A stretch of DNA of 64,000 bases from Acidimicrobiia bacterium. GTDB taxonomy: Bacteria > Actinomycetota > Acidimicrobiia > Spongiisociales > JAHEDJ01. The position numbers and the translations under genes were made by a program. Under the pieces are notes generated by a model. It made no database searches, was not told where the DNA came from, and worked only from the letters and a program-made list of their open reading frames with translations. Positions 8,679-17,994 of this stretch are shown here, piece after piece; the first letter of the stretch is position 1; each line of letters begins with the position of its first letter. The stretch is taken from assembly GCA_035471805.1 (NCBI GenBank), contig DATIPS010000029.1, forward strand, positions 1 through 64,000, written 5' to 3'.

Positions 8679-10505
8679 TCAGCGGCGCTTGGCGGCGAGT
8701 TTGCGGTCGCTCTCGGTGAGGTGGCGTTTTCGCACCCGGATCTCTTTGGGTGTGACCTCGACGAGTTCATCCTCGGATATCCACTCGATGGCCGTCTCGA
8801 GGGTGTGCCGTCTCGGCGGCTTCAGCTTGATCGCATCGTCGGCGCCCGAGGCGCGCACATTGGTCAGCTGCTTGGCCTTCGCCGGGTTGGCGGGCATTTC
8901 TGCCGGTCTCGAGTTCTCGCCGATGATCATGCCCTCGTAGACGTCCTCGCCGGGACCTATGAAGAGGTCCCCACGTTTCTGGAGGTTGTCGAGAGCGAAT
9001 CCCGTCGATGTGCCGCGCCTGTCCGAAACAATCGCGCCGCCCGACCGCTGAGGCAGTTCCCCGGCCCACGGCATCCACCCGTCGTGGTGCTGGTGCACCA
9101 GAGCGGTTCCGCGGGTCGCCGTCATGAGCAAAGACCGAAAGCCGAGGAGACCGCGCGACGGCGCGGTCAACGTGATAATGGTCCTTCCACGATCCCCGGG
9201 GCGCATGTCCGTCACCGTCCCCTTCCGGGGTGCGGCCGCCTGGGTAACAGTACCGACGTGCTCATCGGGCACATCGATGACCGCTCGCTCCAGAGGTTCA
9301 TGGGGCTTGCCGTCGATCTCCCGCAATATCACCTCCGGACGGCTCACCTGCAGCTCGAAGCCCTCCCGTCGCATCGACTCGATCAGAACGGCGAGTTGCA
9401 GTTCCCCGCGGCCGGCGACTTCGATGATCTCCGGTGAAGCAGTGGGCCCGATACGAATCGAGACGTTGCCGAGCACCTCCTTCTCCAATCGCTCCCTGAT
9501 CTGGCGCGAGGTGAGGAGGGTGCCGTCCTTGCCCGCAATCGGCGAAGTATTGACTCCAAAGGTCATCCGCAGGACGGGCTCGTCTACGACCAGCCGGGGC
9601 AGAGGCTGCGGATTGTCTGCATCCGCCAGTGTGTCTCCGATCTCCACCTCCGGGAACCCGGCGACCACGAAGAGGTCGCCGGCGGTACGTTCCGAGACTT
9701 CAACCCGGTTCAGGCCGACGAAACCCATGAGGTGGGAGAGCTTGCGTTTGAGTGGGGGTTCCTCTTCGCTGGAATGACACAGAACCACCTGGTCTCCGGC
9801 CCTCAAGGTCCCCTGCATGACGCGGCCGATGGCCAAACGGCCCAGGTAATCGGACGCATCGAGGCTGGTGACGAGCGCCTGCAACGGCGCATCCGGGTCA
9901 CCGGCCGCCCCGGGAATCGAATCCACTATGGCGTCGAGAAGCGGCGACAGGTCGTCGTTCTCACTTGGCATGCCCACGCCCACAGTTGCTCTGCCGAACC
10001 GGGCTATGGACGAGATGATCGGGAACTCGATGTGGTGATCGTCCGCATCGAGGTCGAAGAAGAGTTGGTAGACCTCATCCGCAACCTCACCGATCCGCGC
10101 GTCTGCGCGGTCGACCTTGTTGATCACGACGACTGCAGGCAGATGGGCGGCGAGGGCTTTCGACAGCACGTACCTGGTCTGCGGCATCGGCCCCTCGGCA
10201 GCATCGACGAGCAGCAAGACCCCATCGACGAGAGCCAGGGCACGCTCGACCTCGCCACCGAAGTCGGCGTGACCGGGAGTGTCGACGAGGTTGATGCGAA
10301 CCCCCTTCCACTCGATGGAAGCGGCCTTGGCGAGGATCGTTATCCCCCGTTCGCGCTCCTGATCGTCGGAGTCCATGACTCGATCGACCAAAGCCTCGTG
10401 GTCGGCAAACACCCCGGCGGCGCGCAACATGGCATCCACCAGAGTGGTCTTGCCATGGTCGACGTGCGCGATCAACGCGACGTTGCGAAAGGGAGCGACG
10501 GACAT
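8679..10505 (-). CDS. typA: GTP-binding translation factor TypA/BipA
   Basis: Ribosome-associated translational GTPase of 608 aa from ATG 10505. The G domain starts at once: G1 [10 protein letters not shown]2 ERERGITI, G3 DTPGHADF and G4 NKVDR. EF-G-like domains follow and the BipA-specific C-terminal domain carries [16 protein letters not shown]-like sequence, including the MTATRG motif. BipA assists 50S assembly and growth under stress. An in-frame upstream ATG (10544) adds 13 residues unlike the family, so the shorter start is used; no clear ribosome binding site is visible for either. Confidence 0.94.
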   Translation of the reverse strand: MSVAPFRNVALIAHVDHGKTTLVDAMLRAAGVFADHEALVDRVMDSDDQERERGITILAKAASIEWKGVRINLVDTPGHADFGGEVERALALVDGVLLLVDAAEGPMPQTRYVLSKALAAHLPAVVVINKVDRADARIGEVADEVYQLFFDLDADDHHIEFPIISSIARFGRATVGVGMPSENDDLSPLLDAIVDSIPGAAGDPDAPLQALVTSLDASDYLGRLAIGRVMQGTLRAGDQVVLCHSSEEEPPLKRKLSHLMGFVGLNRVEVSERTAGDLFVVAGFPEVEIGDTLADADNPQPLPRLVVDEPVLRMTFGVNTSPIAGKDGTLLTSRQIRERLEKEVLGNVSIRIGPTASPEIIEVAGRGELQLAVLIESMRREGFELQVSRPEVILREIDGKPHEPLERAVIDVPDEHVGTVTQAAAPRKGTVTDMRPGDRGRTIITLTAPSRGLLGFRSLLMTATRGTALVHQHHDGWMPWAGELPQRSGGAIVSDRRGTSTGFALDNLQKRGDLFIGPGEDVYEGMIIGENSRPAEMPANPAKAKQLTNVRASGADDAIKLKPPRRHTLETAIEWISEDELVEVTPKEIRVRKRHLTESDRKLAAKRR

Positions 10506-10567
10506 GAGAGCAACATGGTAGGGATCAAGTCGGACTACCGCCATCCCGGGCGCCGTATGCTCAGCGG

Positions 10568-10894
10568 ATGGACACCCAACCAGCAGCCACCGTAATCGCC
10601 GACCTCGCCGCCGAACTGGAGATACCGCAGGACGGAACCCTCAGCCGGGTTCTGTACAAAGACGACAACATCCGCCTCGTGCTGTTCGGTTTCGACACCG
10701 ACCAGGAACTCACCGAGCACACGGCTTCGATGCCGGCAATCCTGCAGGTGATCAGAGGACGGGCCCGGGTGGGCCTCGACGATCAGGTGACCACCATCGT
10801 GCCGGGAGGGTGGGTCCACATGGAGGCTCATCTCCCGCACTCCGTCCTGGCACTCGAACCGACGGTGCTCCTCCTGACCCTTGTTCGCAACTGA
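10568..10894 (+). CDS. Cupin-domain protein
   Basis: Single-domain beta-barrel protein of 108 aa. The pattern fits a small cupin: FDTDQELTEHTASMPAILQVIRGRARV (motif 1, with only part of the usual His/Glu ligands) and GGWVHMEAHLPHSVLALE (motif 2 with H). It may bind a metal and a small ligand or be a non-enzymatic sensor. It is divergent from typA and lies 105 bp before the nitrilase gene in the same direction, so co-transcription is possible. Specific function unknown. Confidence 0.75.
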   Translation: MDTQPAATVIADLAAELEIPQDGTLSRVLYKDDNIRLVLFGFDTDQELTEHTASMPAILQVIRGRARVGLDDQVTTIVPGGWVHMEAHLPHSVLALEPTVLLLTLVRN

Positions 10895-10999
10895 GGGCAC
10901 CGGCCGTCGATCGGCGAAGGGACCGGCTCCCGTTGGACGCGAGAGGACGGACAGAACCCCGACCCTGCCGACGGATCGGTCAGGCGGTATGGTCTCCTC

Positions 11000-11932
11000 A
11001 TGCGTATTGCAGCAGCACAGACCGCGCCGGTTTGGGGTGACCCCGAAGCCACCGCCGAACGAGTAATCCAATGGATTCACCGGGCGGCCGAGGACGGTGT
11101 CGACCTCGTCGCCTTCGGGGAGACCTTCCTCTCCGGATATCCCTTCTGGGTTGCCCGCACCGACGGTGCTCGCTGGGATGACGACGACCAGAAGTCCGCG
11201 TACGCCTTCTACCTCAAAGCCGCGGTCGGAATCGACGGACCCGAACTCCAGGCCGTCTCGAGCGCAGTCGCCGAGACCGGTGTCTTCACCTATCTGGGAG
11301 TCACCGAACGCTCGTCCAGTCGGGGAACGATCTACGCGACACTCGTCGGCATCGATCCGTCGAACGGGATCGTATCGGCCCACCGCAAACTGACGCCGAC
11401 CTACGAGGAACGCCTCGTGTGGGGAACGGGCGACGGCCACGGGCTGCAGGTCCATGATCTCGGTCGCGCCAGGGTCGGCGGCCTCAACTGCTGGGAGAAC
11501 TGGGTCCCAACGGCGCGCCACGCCCTCTATGCGCAGGGGATGGACCTTCACATCGCCGCCTGGCCCGGCTCGGTCGAGCTGACCGAGGACATCACCCGCT
11601 TCATAGCGAAGGAAGGAAGGTGCTTCGTGCTGTCGGCGGGGGCGCTGCTGCGTCCCCAGGACATACCTTCCGACTTTCCACTCCGGGAAGCTGCCCTGGC
11701 CGGGGACGGGTCGTATTTCTACAACGGTGGTTCGGCCGTTGCCGGACCGGACGGGAACTGGATCCAGGAACCGGTTGCTGGTGAGGAGAGACTCGTGGTT
11801 GCCAACATCGATGTCGCCGCCGTCCGCGGTGAACGACAGAACTTCGACGCGGCCGGCCACTACTTTCGCGGGGATGTTTTCGAGGTCACGATCGATCGCC
11901 GTCGCCTCGATCCGGCGACCTTCGCCGACTGA
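11000..11932 (+). CDS. Nitrilase-family carbon-nitrogen hydrolase
   Basis: Hydrolase of 310 aa with the complete Glu-Lys-Cys triad: E41 in FGETFLSGYP, K130 in HRKLTPTYEER and C164 in GGLNCWENWVP. The GLNCWENW motif and the KLTPTYEE context are typical of true nitrilases (branch 1), which convert organic nitriles to carboxylic acids and ammonia, rather than of amidases. Natural substrate unknown. The SDR gene follows 10 bp downstream, so the two are likely one transcript. Confidence 0.88.
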   Translation: MRIAAAQTAPVWGDPEATAERVIQWIHRAAEDGVDLVAFGETFLSGYPFWVARTDGARWDDDDQKSAYAFYLKAAVGIDGPELQAVSSAVAETGVFTYLGVTERSSSRGTIYATLVGIDPSNGIVSAHRKLTPTYEERLVWGTGDGHGLQVHDLGRARVGGLNCWENWVPTARHALYAQGMDLHIAAWPGSVELTEDITRFIAKEGRCFVLSAGALLRPQDIPSDFPLREAALAGDGSYFYNGGSAVAGPDGNWIQEPVAGEERLVVANIDVAAVRGERQNFDAAGHYFRGDVFEVTIDRRRLDPATFAD

Positions 11933-11942
11933 GGGTGAACGT

Positions 11943-12797
11943 GTGGCTGACTGGAACGTAGCCGGCAAGCACATCCTGATCACGGGGGCCAGCGCCGGAA
12001 TCGGCAAAGCCACGGCACTGGACCTTGCCCGCCGCGGCGCCATCCTCACCCTGGCGGGTCGATCGGAGTCGAGAACGCGGAAAGTCATCGACGAGATATC
12101 CGGAAACGGCGGCTCAGCCGGTTTCCTGCTCGTGGACCTTGCCACCCCCTCGTCCGTGAAGAGGGCGTCCCTGGAGTTCCTCGACCGCGCAGAACCCCTC
12201 CACGTGCTCATCAACAACGCCGGAGTCGGTGGGACCAGGGGCATCACAGCCGAAGGATTCGAACTTGCTTTCGCGACCAATCACCTAGGTCACCACCTCC
12301 TCACCAGATGGCTGGTGCCCCGTCTCATCGAGTGTTCTCCCGCCAGGTTGATCGTTGTTGCATCCTCGGTGCATCACAACGTCAAGCAGGTGAACTGGAA
12401 GAGGATCCGGAAACGGACATCTTCGTTGTTCGGTGTGCCCGAGTACCGGACTTCGAAGCTGGCCAACATCCTGGACGCCCGCCGGTGGGCTCAGCAACTC
12501 GAAGGAACCGGCGTCGACGTCCACATCGTCCACCCGGGCCTGGTTGCATCCGAGATCTGGCGGGACCTTCCCCTTCCAATGCGGAAGATGTTCGCCGGGA
12601 AGGGTCAGACCACCGAGGATGGGGCGCGTACCCCGATCTGGGCGGCCACGAGCCCCGACCTCGAGGGAGCCAGCGGCGGCTACTACGGCAATCTGACCGA
12701 AAAGCGAATCAGCGACCTGGCGGCCGACGCCGACCTGACCGACCTGCTGTGGGAAAGCACCGAGCAGTGGCTGGCCGATTGGCTGCCGCCGGGTTAA
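11943..12797 (+). CDS. Short-chain dehydrogenase/reductase
   Basis: SDR of 284 aa starting at GTG 11943, with GAGGGTGA at 11931-11938 as ribosome binding site; longer in-frame starts lie inside the nitrilase gene. Nucleotide-binding TGASAGIG is at residues 14-21 and NNAG at 91-94. Catalytic residues are a Ser in VASSVHH, Y168 and K172 (YRTSK). The ending and long C-terminal region match the retinol-dehydrogenase/WWOX-like subgroup. It uses NAD(P); its substrate is unknown. It likely works with the upstream nitrilase. Confidence 0.88.
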   Translation: MADWNVAGKHILITGASAGIGKATALDLARRGAILTLAGRSESRTRKVIDEISGNGGSAGFLLVDLATPSSVKRASLEFLDRAEPLHVLINNAGVGGTRGITAEGFELAFATNHLGHHLLTRWLVPRLIECSPARLIVVASSVHHNVKQVNWKRIRKRTSSLFGVPEYRTSKLANILDARRWAQQLEGTGVDVHIVHPGLVASEIWRDLPLPMRKMFAGKGQTTEDGARTPIWAATSPDLEGASGGYYGNLTEKRISDLAADADLTDLLWESTEQWLADWLPPG

Positions 12798-12896
12798 ATC
12801 CGCGGCGCGCCGACTGCTCCTCCGGTAGGTTTCGGTGCTGCCCGCCCACCAACCGGTCCGGCGACCCGGGACCCCTTCCCTCGGAGGGCCTCTCGC

Positions 12897-14702
12897 GTGA
12901 CAAAGGGTCGATGGAGACACGAAGTGACCGCACCCAACTACCGACGGACCCTGGTCCGCTACCTCCGGCCCCAAGCAGGGCGGGTCGGCCTGCTCAGCGC
13001 GGCATTGTTGAGCTCCATCGGCCTTCAAATCGCCGTACCGCTGATTCTCCGGCGTTTCATCGACTCAGCGCTATCGGGCGCTGCAATCGCCGGTCTCATG
13101 GGCGCCGGACTCGCTTATCTGGTGGCCGGAGTTGTCAACCAGTTTCTGTCTGCCGGAGCCACTTACCTCGGCGCCGACATCGGATGGACCGCCACGAACG
13201 CTCTTCGAGAAGACCTGACCGAGCACCTGCTCGGACTCGACATGGGTTATCACAACGACACCACACCCGGTGAGATGATCGAACGGATCGACGGCGACGT
13301 CACGGCCGTCTCGAACTTCCTCTCCAGATTCGTGGTCCGCCTCCTGGGCAGCGGTCTGTTGTTGATCGGTGTGCTGGTCGTGTCCTGGGTGACCGACTGG
13401 CGGATCGGCCTCTCCATCTCCGCATATGTTGCGGCCGTTCTCACCCTGATTCTGCGGATACGTCACCTGGCGGTGGAGGCATCAGAAGAGGAGCGTGCAG
13501 TCTCCGCGCGGTTGTACGGTTTCATCGAAGAGCGGCTCGCCGGAATCGACGACATCCGCGCCAACGGCGCCGGTCGGTTCATGATGCTTCGGTTCGTGGG
13601 CGTGATGCGCGACTTCTACTACAGAACGAACGCGGCCTGGAGGAAACGAACGGTCTTCTGGGTGGCCTCGAACATCGCCTTCTGGTCGGGAGACGCGGTA
13701 GCGCTGGCCGTCGGCGTGTGGCTGGTCGTCCGCGGAGAGATCACTATCGGTACGGCCTATCTGATAGTCCAGTACGTTCAGCTCGTCCGAACGCCGATAG
13801 AACAAGTAGCCCAGGAGTTTCAAGATCTCCAGAAGGCGGCAGGTGGCATCATTCGAATCGATGCGCTGCACGATCTAACCACCAATCTGGACGAGTCGGG
13901 GACGGCCGTGCTGCCGGAGGGTCCCCTATCGATCTCCTTCCGCGACGTCACCTTCGCCTACGAGCGCCGGCCCGTCCTGCGGGGCGTGTCTTTCGAACTC
14001 GAGGAAGGAAAGGTCCTCGGCCTCCTCGGACGGACGGGCGGGGGGAAGACCACGATCACAAGGCTCATCTCACGCCTCTACGACCCGACCGAGGGAACCG
14101 TTGCGCTGTCCGGAGTCGAGCTTGGCTCTGTCTCCCCTGCGTCACTCAGGAGCAGGGTCGGTGTCGTCACCCAGGATGTTCAACTCTTCCGGGCGTCGGT
14201 CAGAGAAAACCTGACATTCTTCGACCATGCCCGGCCGGACCAAGAAATTCTCTCGACCCTCCGGTCGGCCGGGCTCGGCGAATGGATTGAGACCCTGGGG
14301 CTCGACACCGTGCTGGGAGCCGGAGGAGCGGGCCTCTCGGCCGGCGAGTCACAGCTGCTGGCCTTCGCCCGCGTTTTCCTCCAGAACCCCGGCCTCGTCA
14401 TACTCGACGAACCATCGTCGCGTCTCGACCCCGCCACCGAGTCGATGCTCTCGCTGGCGACCGAACGGCTCTTCCGGGGCAGAACCGTGGTGATCGTCGC
14501 CCACCGCCTCGACACTGTCCAACGGGCGGACGAAATCATGGTGGTCGACGACGGCGTCATCGTCGAGCACGACCTGCGCGTGACCCTGGCAGCCGATCCG
14601 GCCAGCCGGTACGCAGAGCTGCTGGCCGCCGGCGAGCGAAGCGACATGCTCGGCCGGGGAGCCAGCTGGAGGAGCCGGTCGCAACCGGAGGGTGCCCGAT
14701 GA
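12897..14702 (+). CDS. ABC exporter subunit A (fused membrane and ATPase domains)
   Basis: Type IV ABC half-transporter of 601 aa: about six membrane helices in residues 1-310, then an ATPase domain with Walker A LLGRTGGGKTT, Q-loop VTQDVQLF, Walker B LVILDEPSSRLD with catalytic Glu, and switch His in VIVAHRLD. Its signature motif is altered to LSAGE instead of LSGGQ. It overlaps the next gene by 4 bp (ATGA), so the two form a heterodimer. Start at GTG 12897 follows GGAGGG; GTG 12924, with its own GGAG site, is a real alternative. Substrate unknown, probably lipid, peptide or drug export. Confidence 0.9.
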   Translation: MTKGRWRHEVTAPNYRRTLVRYLRPQAGRVGLLSAALLSSIGLQIAVPLILRRFIDSALSGAAIAGLMGAGLAYLVAGVVNQFLSAGATYLGADIGWTATNALREDLTEHLLGLDMGYHNDTTPGEMIERIDGDVTAVSNFLSRFVVRLLGSGLLLIGVLVVSWVTDWRIGLSISAYVAAVLTLILRIRHLAVEASEEERAVSARLYGFIEERLAGIDDIRANGAGRFMMLRFVGVMRDFYYRTNAAWRKRTVFWVASNIAFWSGDAVALAVGVWLVVRGEITIGTAYLIVQYVQLVRTPIEQVAQEFQDLQKAAGGIIRIDALHDLTTNLDESGTAVLPEGPLSISFRDVTFAYERRPVLRGVSFELEEGKVLGLLGRTGGGKTTITRLISRLYDPTEGTVALSGVELGSVSPASLRSRVGVVTQDVQLFRASVRENLTFFDHARPDQEILSTLRSAGLGEWIETLGLDTVLGAGGAGLSAGESQLLAFARVFLQNPGLVILDEPSSRLDPATESMLSLATERLFRGRTVVIVAHRLDTVQRADEIMVVDDGVIVEHDLRVTLAADPASRYAELLAAGERSDMLGRGASWRSRSQPEGAR

Positions 14703-16459
14703 GCACTCTTCGTCTCGCCTGGGAGATGATCCGCTACAGGCCCTTCCTGTTCATGCTCAGCGCCTCTCTCTGGACGATCGTCCACTCGCTGCCGATCGTT
14801 TTCGGTTTGCTGATCGGCCAGGTCTTCGACCGGCTGGCGGGGCTCGGTCCGGCGGGTTCGAGTCCGTGGACTCCCGTGATCGTCTTCAGCGCGCTGGCGC
14901 TCGGTCGCAACGGTGTGCTCTGGTTCGGAGACATCGCCTGGATTTCCTACTGGAACGACCAGGCCCTGCAGTTGCGGCGAAACCTGCTGCGCTGGCTGCT
15001 GGAGGCACCCGGATCGCGGACAATCGAAGTCGACCCCTCGCAAGCCGTTTCGACGTTCCGTGACGATGTCGAGGATCTCTTGGAATACGTGGAGAACTTC
15101 GTCGACATGGGCGGCCTGCTCGTCTTCGGCGTCGGCTCTGTGTTCGTCATGGCCCAAATCGACGCCGGGTTGACCGGGATCATCCTGATCCCGCTGCTGC
15201 TGACCGCCGCCTTGACCCAGTCGCTCAGTCCGCAGATAAGGAGCCGGCGCCGGGCTATGCGCACCGCGACGGAGAACGTGACGGGGTTCGTCGGCGAGAC
15301 GTTCGGTGCCGTGCAGGCGGTCAAACTGGCACACGCCGAAGAAGCACTGCTCGGCGAGTTCCGGAAGCTCAACGAGACCCGGCGAACGGCCGCCTTGCGA
15401 GACACGTTCCTGACGGAACTGCTCCGATCGATCAACTTCAACATGGCTACCGTCGGAACTGCGCTCGTGCTGATCGTCGCCGCCGGCGCGATAAGGGATG
15501 GAAGCTTCACGGTCGGCGACCTGGCGGTGTTCTTGACCTACCTCCCCCGGCTCACCGGTTACACGGCTTTCGCCGGCGACATCATTGCGCAGTACCGCAG
15601 AACCGGAGTCGCCTTCGAGCGGATAAGACGCCTGGCGGTCGATGCCCCCGATCATGCTCTGATGGACAGGACCCGGGTCCCGCTCTCGGGCGACCTTCCT
15701 GATCTGCCGCCGGTCCCGCCGGGGCCCTCCGACCGGCTCCAGCGTCTGTCGGTTCGGGACCTGACCTTCCGATATCCGGACTCTGAGGACGGCATCACCC
15801 AAGTCTCGTTCGATCTCGAGCGCAACAGCTTCACTGTGATCACCGGCAAGATCGGCTCCGGAAAGACGAGCTTGCTGAGGGCACTGCTTGGACTGGTCCC
15901 ATTCGAAGGTTCGATTTCGTGGAACGGTGAGCAGATCTCCGACCCGGCCTCCTTCTTGATACCGCCTCGATCGGCCTACACGCCGCAGGTTCCGAGATTG
16001 TTCTCCGACACACTGGCGAACAACATCGCGCTGGGGCAGCACATAACTCGCGAGCGTCTCAGGGAGGCGGTGGCGCTGGCTGTGCTGGATGCCGACCTCG
16101 AACGACTGGAAGACGGGTTGAAGACGGTGGTCGGCGCCCGGGGCGTGAAACTGTCCGGAGGCCAACTCCAGCGATCGGCCGCAGCACGGATGTTCGCCAC
16201 CGAAGCCGAACTCCTGGTTTTCGACGACTTGTCATCAGCTCTCGACCTCCACACGGAGGCCGAGCTGTGGACACGGCTCTTCGAGGAACGAGAGGTGACC
16301 TGCCTGGTGGTATCACACCGCCGGGTGGCTCTCAGTCGGGCCGACCAGATCCTGCTGATGGACGGCGGAATGATTGTGGACCGCGGGCCGCTGGACGAGC
16401 TGCTCGAACGGTCTCAGATCATGCGCGATCTGTGGGTGGAAGCCGACGAAGAGGAGTAG
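14699..16459 (+). CDS. ABC exporter subunit B (fused membrane and ATPase domains)
   Basis: Partner half-transporter of 586 aa. The membrane domain fills about residues 1-315. The ATPase domain has Walker A TGKIGSGKTS, an intact signature LSGGQ, and Walker B LLVFDDLSSALD in which the catalytic Glu is replaced by Asp. The switch His is kept (VVSHRRV). With subunit A this gives one consensus and one degenerate ATP site, as in heterodimeric exporters of the TM287/288 type. ATG overlaps the previous stop as ATGA, indicating translational coupling. The gene ends 16 bp before a 51-bp palindromic repeat. Confidence 0.9.
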   Translation: MSTLRLAWEMIRYRPFLFMLSASLWTIVHSLPIVFGLLIGQVFDRLAGLGPAGSSPWTPVIVFSALALGRNGVLWFGDIAWISYWNDQALQLRRNLLRWLLEAPGSRTIEVDPSQAVSTFRDDVEDLLEYVENFVDMGGLLVFGVGSVFVMAQIDAGLTGIILIPLLLTAALTQSLSPQIRSRRRAMRTATENVTGFVGETFGAVQAVKLAHAEEALLGEFRKLNETRRTAALRDTFLTELLRSINFNMATVGTALVLIVAAGAIRDGSFTVGDLAVFLTYLPRLTGYTAFAGDIIAQYRRTGVAFERIRRLAVDAPDHALMDRTRVPLSGDLPDLPPVPPGPSDRLQRLSVRDLTFRYPDSEDGITQVSFDLERNSFTVITGKIGSGKTSLLRALLGLVPFEGSISWNGEQISDPASFLIPPRSAYTPQVPRLFSDTLANNIALGQHITRERLREAVALAVLDADLERLEDGLKTVVGARGVKLSGGQLQRSAAARMFATEAELLVFDDLSSALDLHTEAELWTRLFEEREVTCLVVSHRRVALSRADQILLMDGGMIVDRGPLDELLERSQIMRDLWVEADEEE

Positions 16460-16475
16460 CCGGGCGATCCAGAGG

Positions 16476-16526
16476 TTTTCTCGGCAATACTGTCAATCCC
16501 CACGCGCAACAGTATTGCCGAGAAAA
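16476..16526 (+). repeat. 51-bp palindromic interspersed repeat, copy 1
   Basis: Perfect copy: 17-bp left arm TTTTCTCGGCAATACTG (16476-16492), 17-nt loop TCAATCCCCACGCGCAA, and fully complementary right arm (16510-16526). It sits between two convergent genes, the ABC exporter and the GNAT gene, ending 7 bp from the latter's stop. It serves as the reference for the other seven copies. The plus orientation is defined by ACGCGC in the loop. Confidence 0.9.
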
Positions 16527-16533
16527 TGAGCTC

Positions 16534-16992
16534 TCACAGTGTGAGGCGCATCACCCACTCACCGTCGTGCTCTTCGTCCGTGTCGACGAACCCGAGCCGG
16601 GCGTAGAAATCCCTGGGGCCGCCTTCGGCACGCACATAGCTCAGGACCAGCTCCTCCGCGTTCGGCTGCCGTCGCACGAAGTCGATGACCTGCTCCATCG
16701 CCCGATGGCCGAAACCGAGACCCTGGTATCGATGGTCGATCATGTACCGCCACAAGTAATACTCCGGCTTCTCGGGCTGAAGTGAAAGCATCACGAAACC
16801 GACCGGAGTGTCATCGGCATAGATGCCCCGGAACCAGGCGTCTTTGGCAAAGTGGGCCTCCGCGATCGACACCGAGTTCGGAGCGACAAAAGACTCCTGC
16901 TCGGAAGACACCGAGAGTTTCAGGATCGGACGGAGAGTCTCTTCGGTGATCTCCCGCAGACTCACAACACTGCCCTTAGTTGGGTCGGTCAC
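16534..16992 (-). CDS. GNAT-family N-acetyltransferase
   Basis: Acetyltransferase of 152 aa. The acetyl-CoA binding segment is YQGLGFGHRAMEQVIDFV (Q/R-x-x-G-x-G/A pattern), followed by the C-terminal GPRDFYARLGFVDT motif typical of spermidine/aminoglycoside-type GNATs. The start is GTG 16992, with AGGAG five nucleotides upstream; the frame remains open further upstream but runs through the 51-bp repeat and into the FKBP gene, so the extension is rejected. Acceptor substrate unknown. Confidence 0.88.
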   Translation of the reverse strand: MTDPTKGSVVSLREITEETLRPILKLSVSSEQESFVAPNSVSIAEAHFAKDAWFRGIYADDTPVGFVMLSLQPEKPEYYLWRYMIDHRYQGLGFGHRAMEQVIDFVRRQPNAEELVLSYVRAEGGPRDFYARLGFVDTDEEHDGEWVMRLTL

Positions 16993-17004
16993 CGGCACTC
17001 CTGG

Positions 17005-17055
17005 TCTTCTCGGCAATACTGATGATCCCCACGCGCAACAGTATTGCTGAGAAAA
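17005..17055 (+). repeat. 51-bp palindromic interspersed repeat, copy 2
   Basis: The left arm ends at 17021 (TTCTCGGCAATACTG) and the right arm runs 17039-17055 (CAGTATTGCTGAGAAAA), with a 17-nt loop holding CCCCACGCGC. There is one mismatch in the stem. This copy is unusual in position: it lies between two divergent genes, just upstream of the GNAT ribosome binding site and 217 bp upstream of the FKBP start, so it is in promoter or leader territory rather than at gene ends. Confidence 0.88.
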
Positions 17056-17271
17056 TCGTCTTCCGATCGGATCGACGCCGCCCTGTGGAAACCACCCCAG
17101 TTCGCGCGCTAGAGTCTCTCGCGGCAGTTGCACGAAACTGCGACTCCAGTGTCTCTTTTCCGTTCTTGGCGATCGGGTTTGGGGCCTGAAGCCAGACCTG
17201 TGCCGCATGTCACGACCGGTCTTGCCGGATGGCGTGCAGTGTGGGGACGAGAAGCGAGAAAGGAGCACCCG

Positions 17272-17691
17272 ATGCCGGTTTCCGGCGACCGGGTCACGGT
17301 TCACTACACCGGAACACTCGACGATGGGTCGGAGTTCGACTCGTCGCGAGACCGGGATCCCCTCGAGTTCGAGGTGGGTGCCGGTCAGGTGATTCCGGGT
17401 TTTGACCAGGCCGTTGAAGCTCTTTCCGTTGGCGAGTCGTCCACATTCCGCCTCGAACCGGGCGAAGCGTATGGAGATATGCGAGATGATCTCGTATTCG
17501 ACGTACCGCTCGCCAACGCCCCCGACGGCCTCACCGTCGGCGACTCGGTGCAGCTGGCCACCGGGCAGCCGGCAACGGTGATCGCCGTCTCGGCCGAAAC
17601 GGTGAAAGTCGATGCCAATCATCCGCTTGCCGGTCAGGCGCTCACCTTCGCGGTCGAGCTAGTGTCGGTTGTCTCAGAAGGAAATCGGTAA
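17272..17691 (+). CDS. SlyD-like FKBP peptidyl-prolyl isomerase
   Basis: Cytosolic protein-folding isomerase of 139 aa. The FKBP core is VTVHYTGTLDDGSEFDSS and LEFEVGAGQVIPGFDQAVEAL; the inserted-in-flap chaperone domain is residues about 70-120, ending in the conserved ANHPLAGQALTF. This arrangement is SlyD-like, but the His/Cys-rich metal-binding tail of E. coli SlyD is absent. ATG 17272 follows AAAGGAG (17259-17265). The stop overlaps the next start (TAATG), so it is coupled to the RNA-binding protein gene. No signal peptide. Confidence 0.9.
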   Translation: MPVSGDRVTVHYTGTLDDGSEFDSSRDRDPLEFEVGAGQVIPGFDQAVEALSVGESSTFRLEPGEAYGDMRDDLVFDVPLANAPDGLTVGDSVQLATGQPATVIAVSAETVKVDANHPLAGQALTFAVELVSVVSEGNR

Positions 17692-17972
17692 TGAACATCT
17701 ACGTAGGCAATTTGCCCTATTCATACACGTCGTCGGATCTCGAGAATCTCTTCACCCCCTACGGAGAGGTCACCTCGGCACAGGTCATCATGGATCGCGC
17801 CACCGGCCGGTCCCGCGGCTTCGGCTTCATCGAGATGGCCGACGACGCAGCGGGTCGTGAGGCTATCGAGAAGCTCGACGGCTACGACCTCGACGGCCGC
17901 CGGCTCACAGTCAACGAGGCTCGGCCCCGGCAAGAGCGTCGTGGCGGCGGAGGCGGTGGAGGCCGCTACTAG
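17691..17972 (+). CDS. RRM-type glycine-rich RNA-binding protein
   Basis: Protein of 93 aa made of one RNA recognition motif plus a short Gly-rich tail (about eight Gly before RY). RNP2 is IYVGNL at residues 3-8 and RNP1 is RGFGFIEM at 42-49, both with the aromatic residues that stack on RNA. Similar small RRM proteins occur in cyanobacteria and some actinobacteria and are often cold- or stress-related. The ATG shares its A with the TAA of the FKBP gene, which implies translational coupling. A GC-rich hairpin at 17995-18028 follows. Confidence 0.93.
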   Translation: MNIYVGNLPYSYTSSDLENLFTPYGEVTSAQVIMDRATGRSRGFGFIEMADDAAGREAIEKLDGYDLDGRRLTVNEARPRQERRGGGGGGGRY

Positions 17973-17994
17973 GAATACCGACTAGTCACCATAC

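Noticed and set aside
16476-16526. The 51-bp elements as classical intrinsic terminators
   Set aside because: The 3' arm ends in AAAA on either strand and no U tract follows; one copy is in a promoter region. A terminator side role at convergent genes remains possible.
16993-17622. Upstream extension of the GNAT frame
   Set aside because: It crosses the 51-bp repeat and the FKBP gene; the GTG at 16992 has a good ribosome binding site and gives a standard GNAT length.
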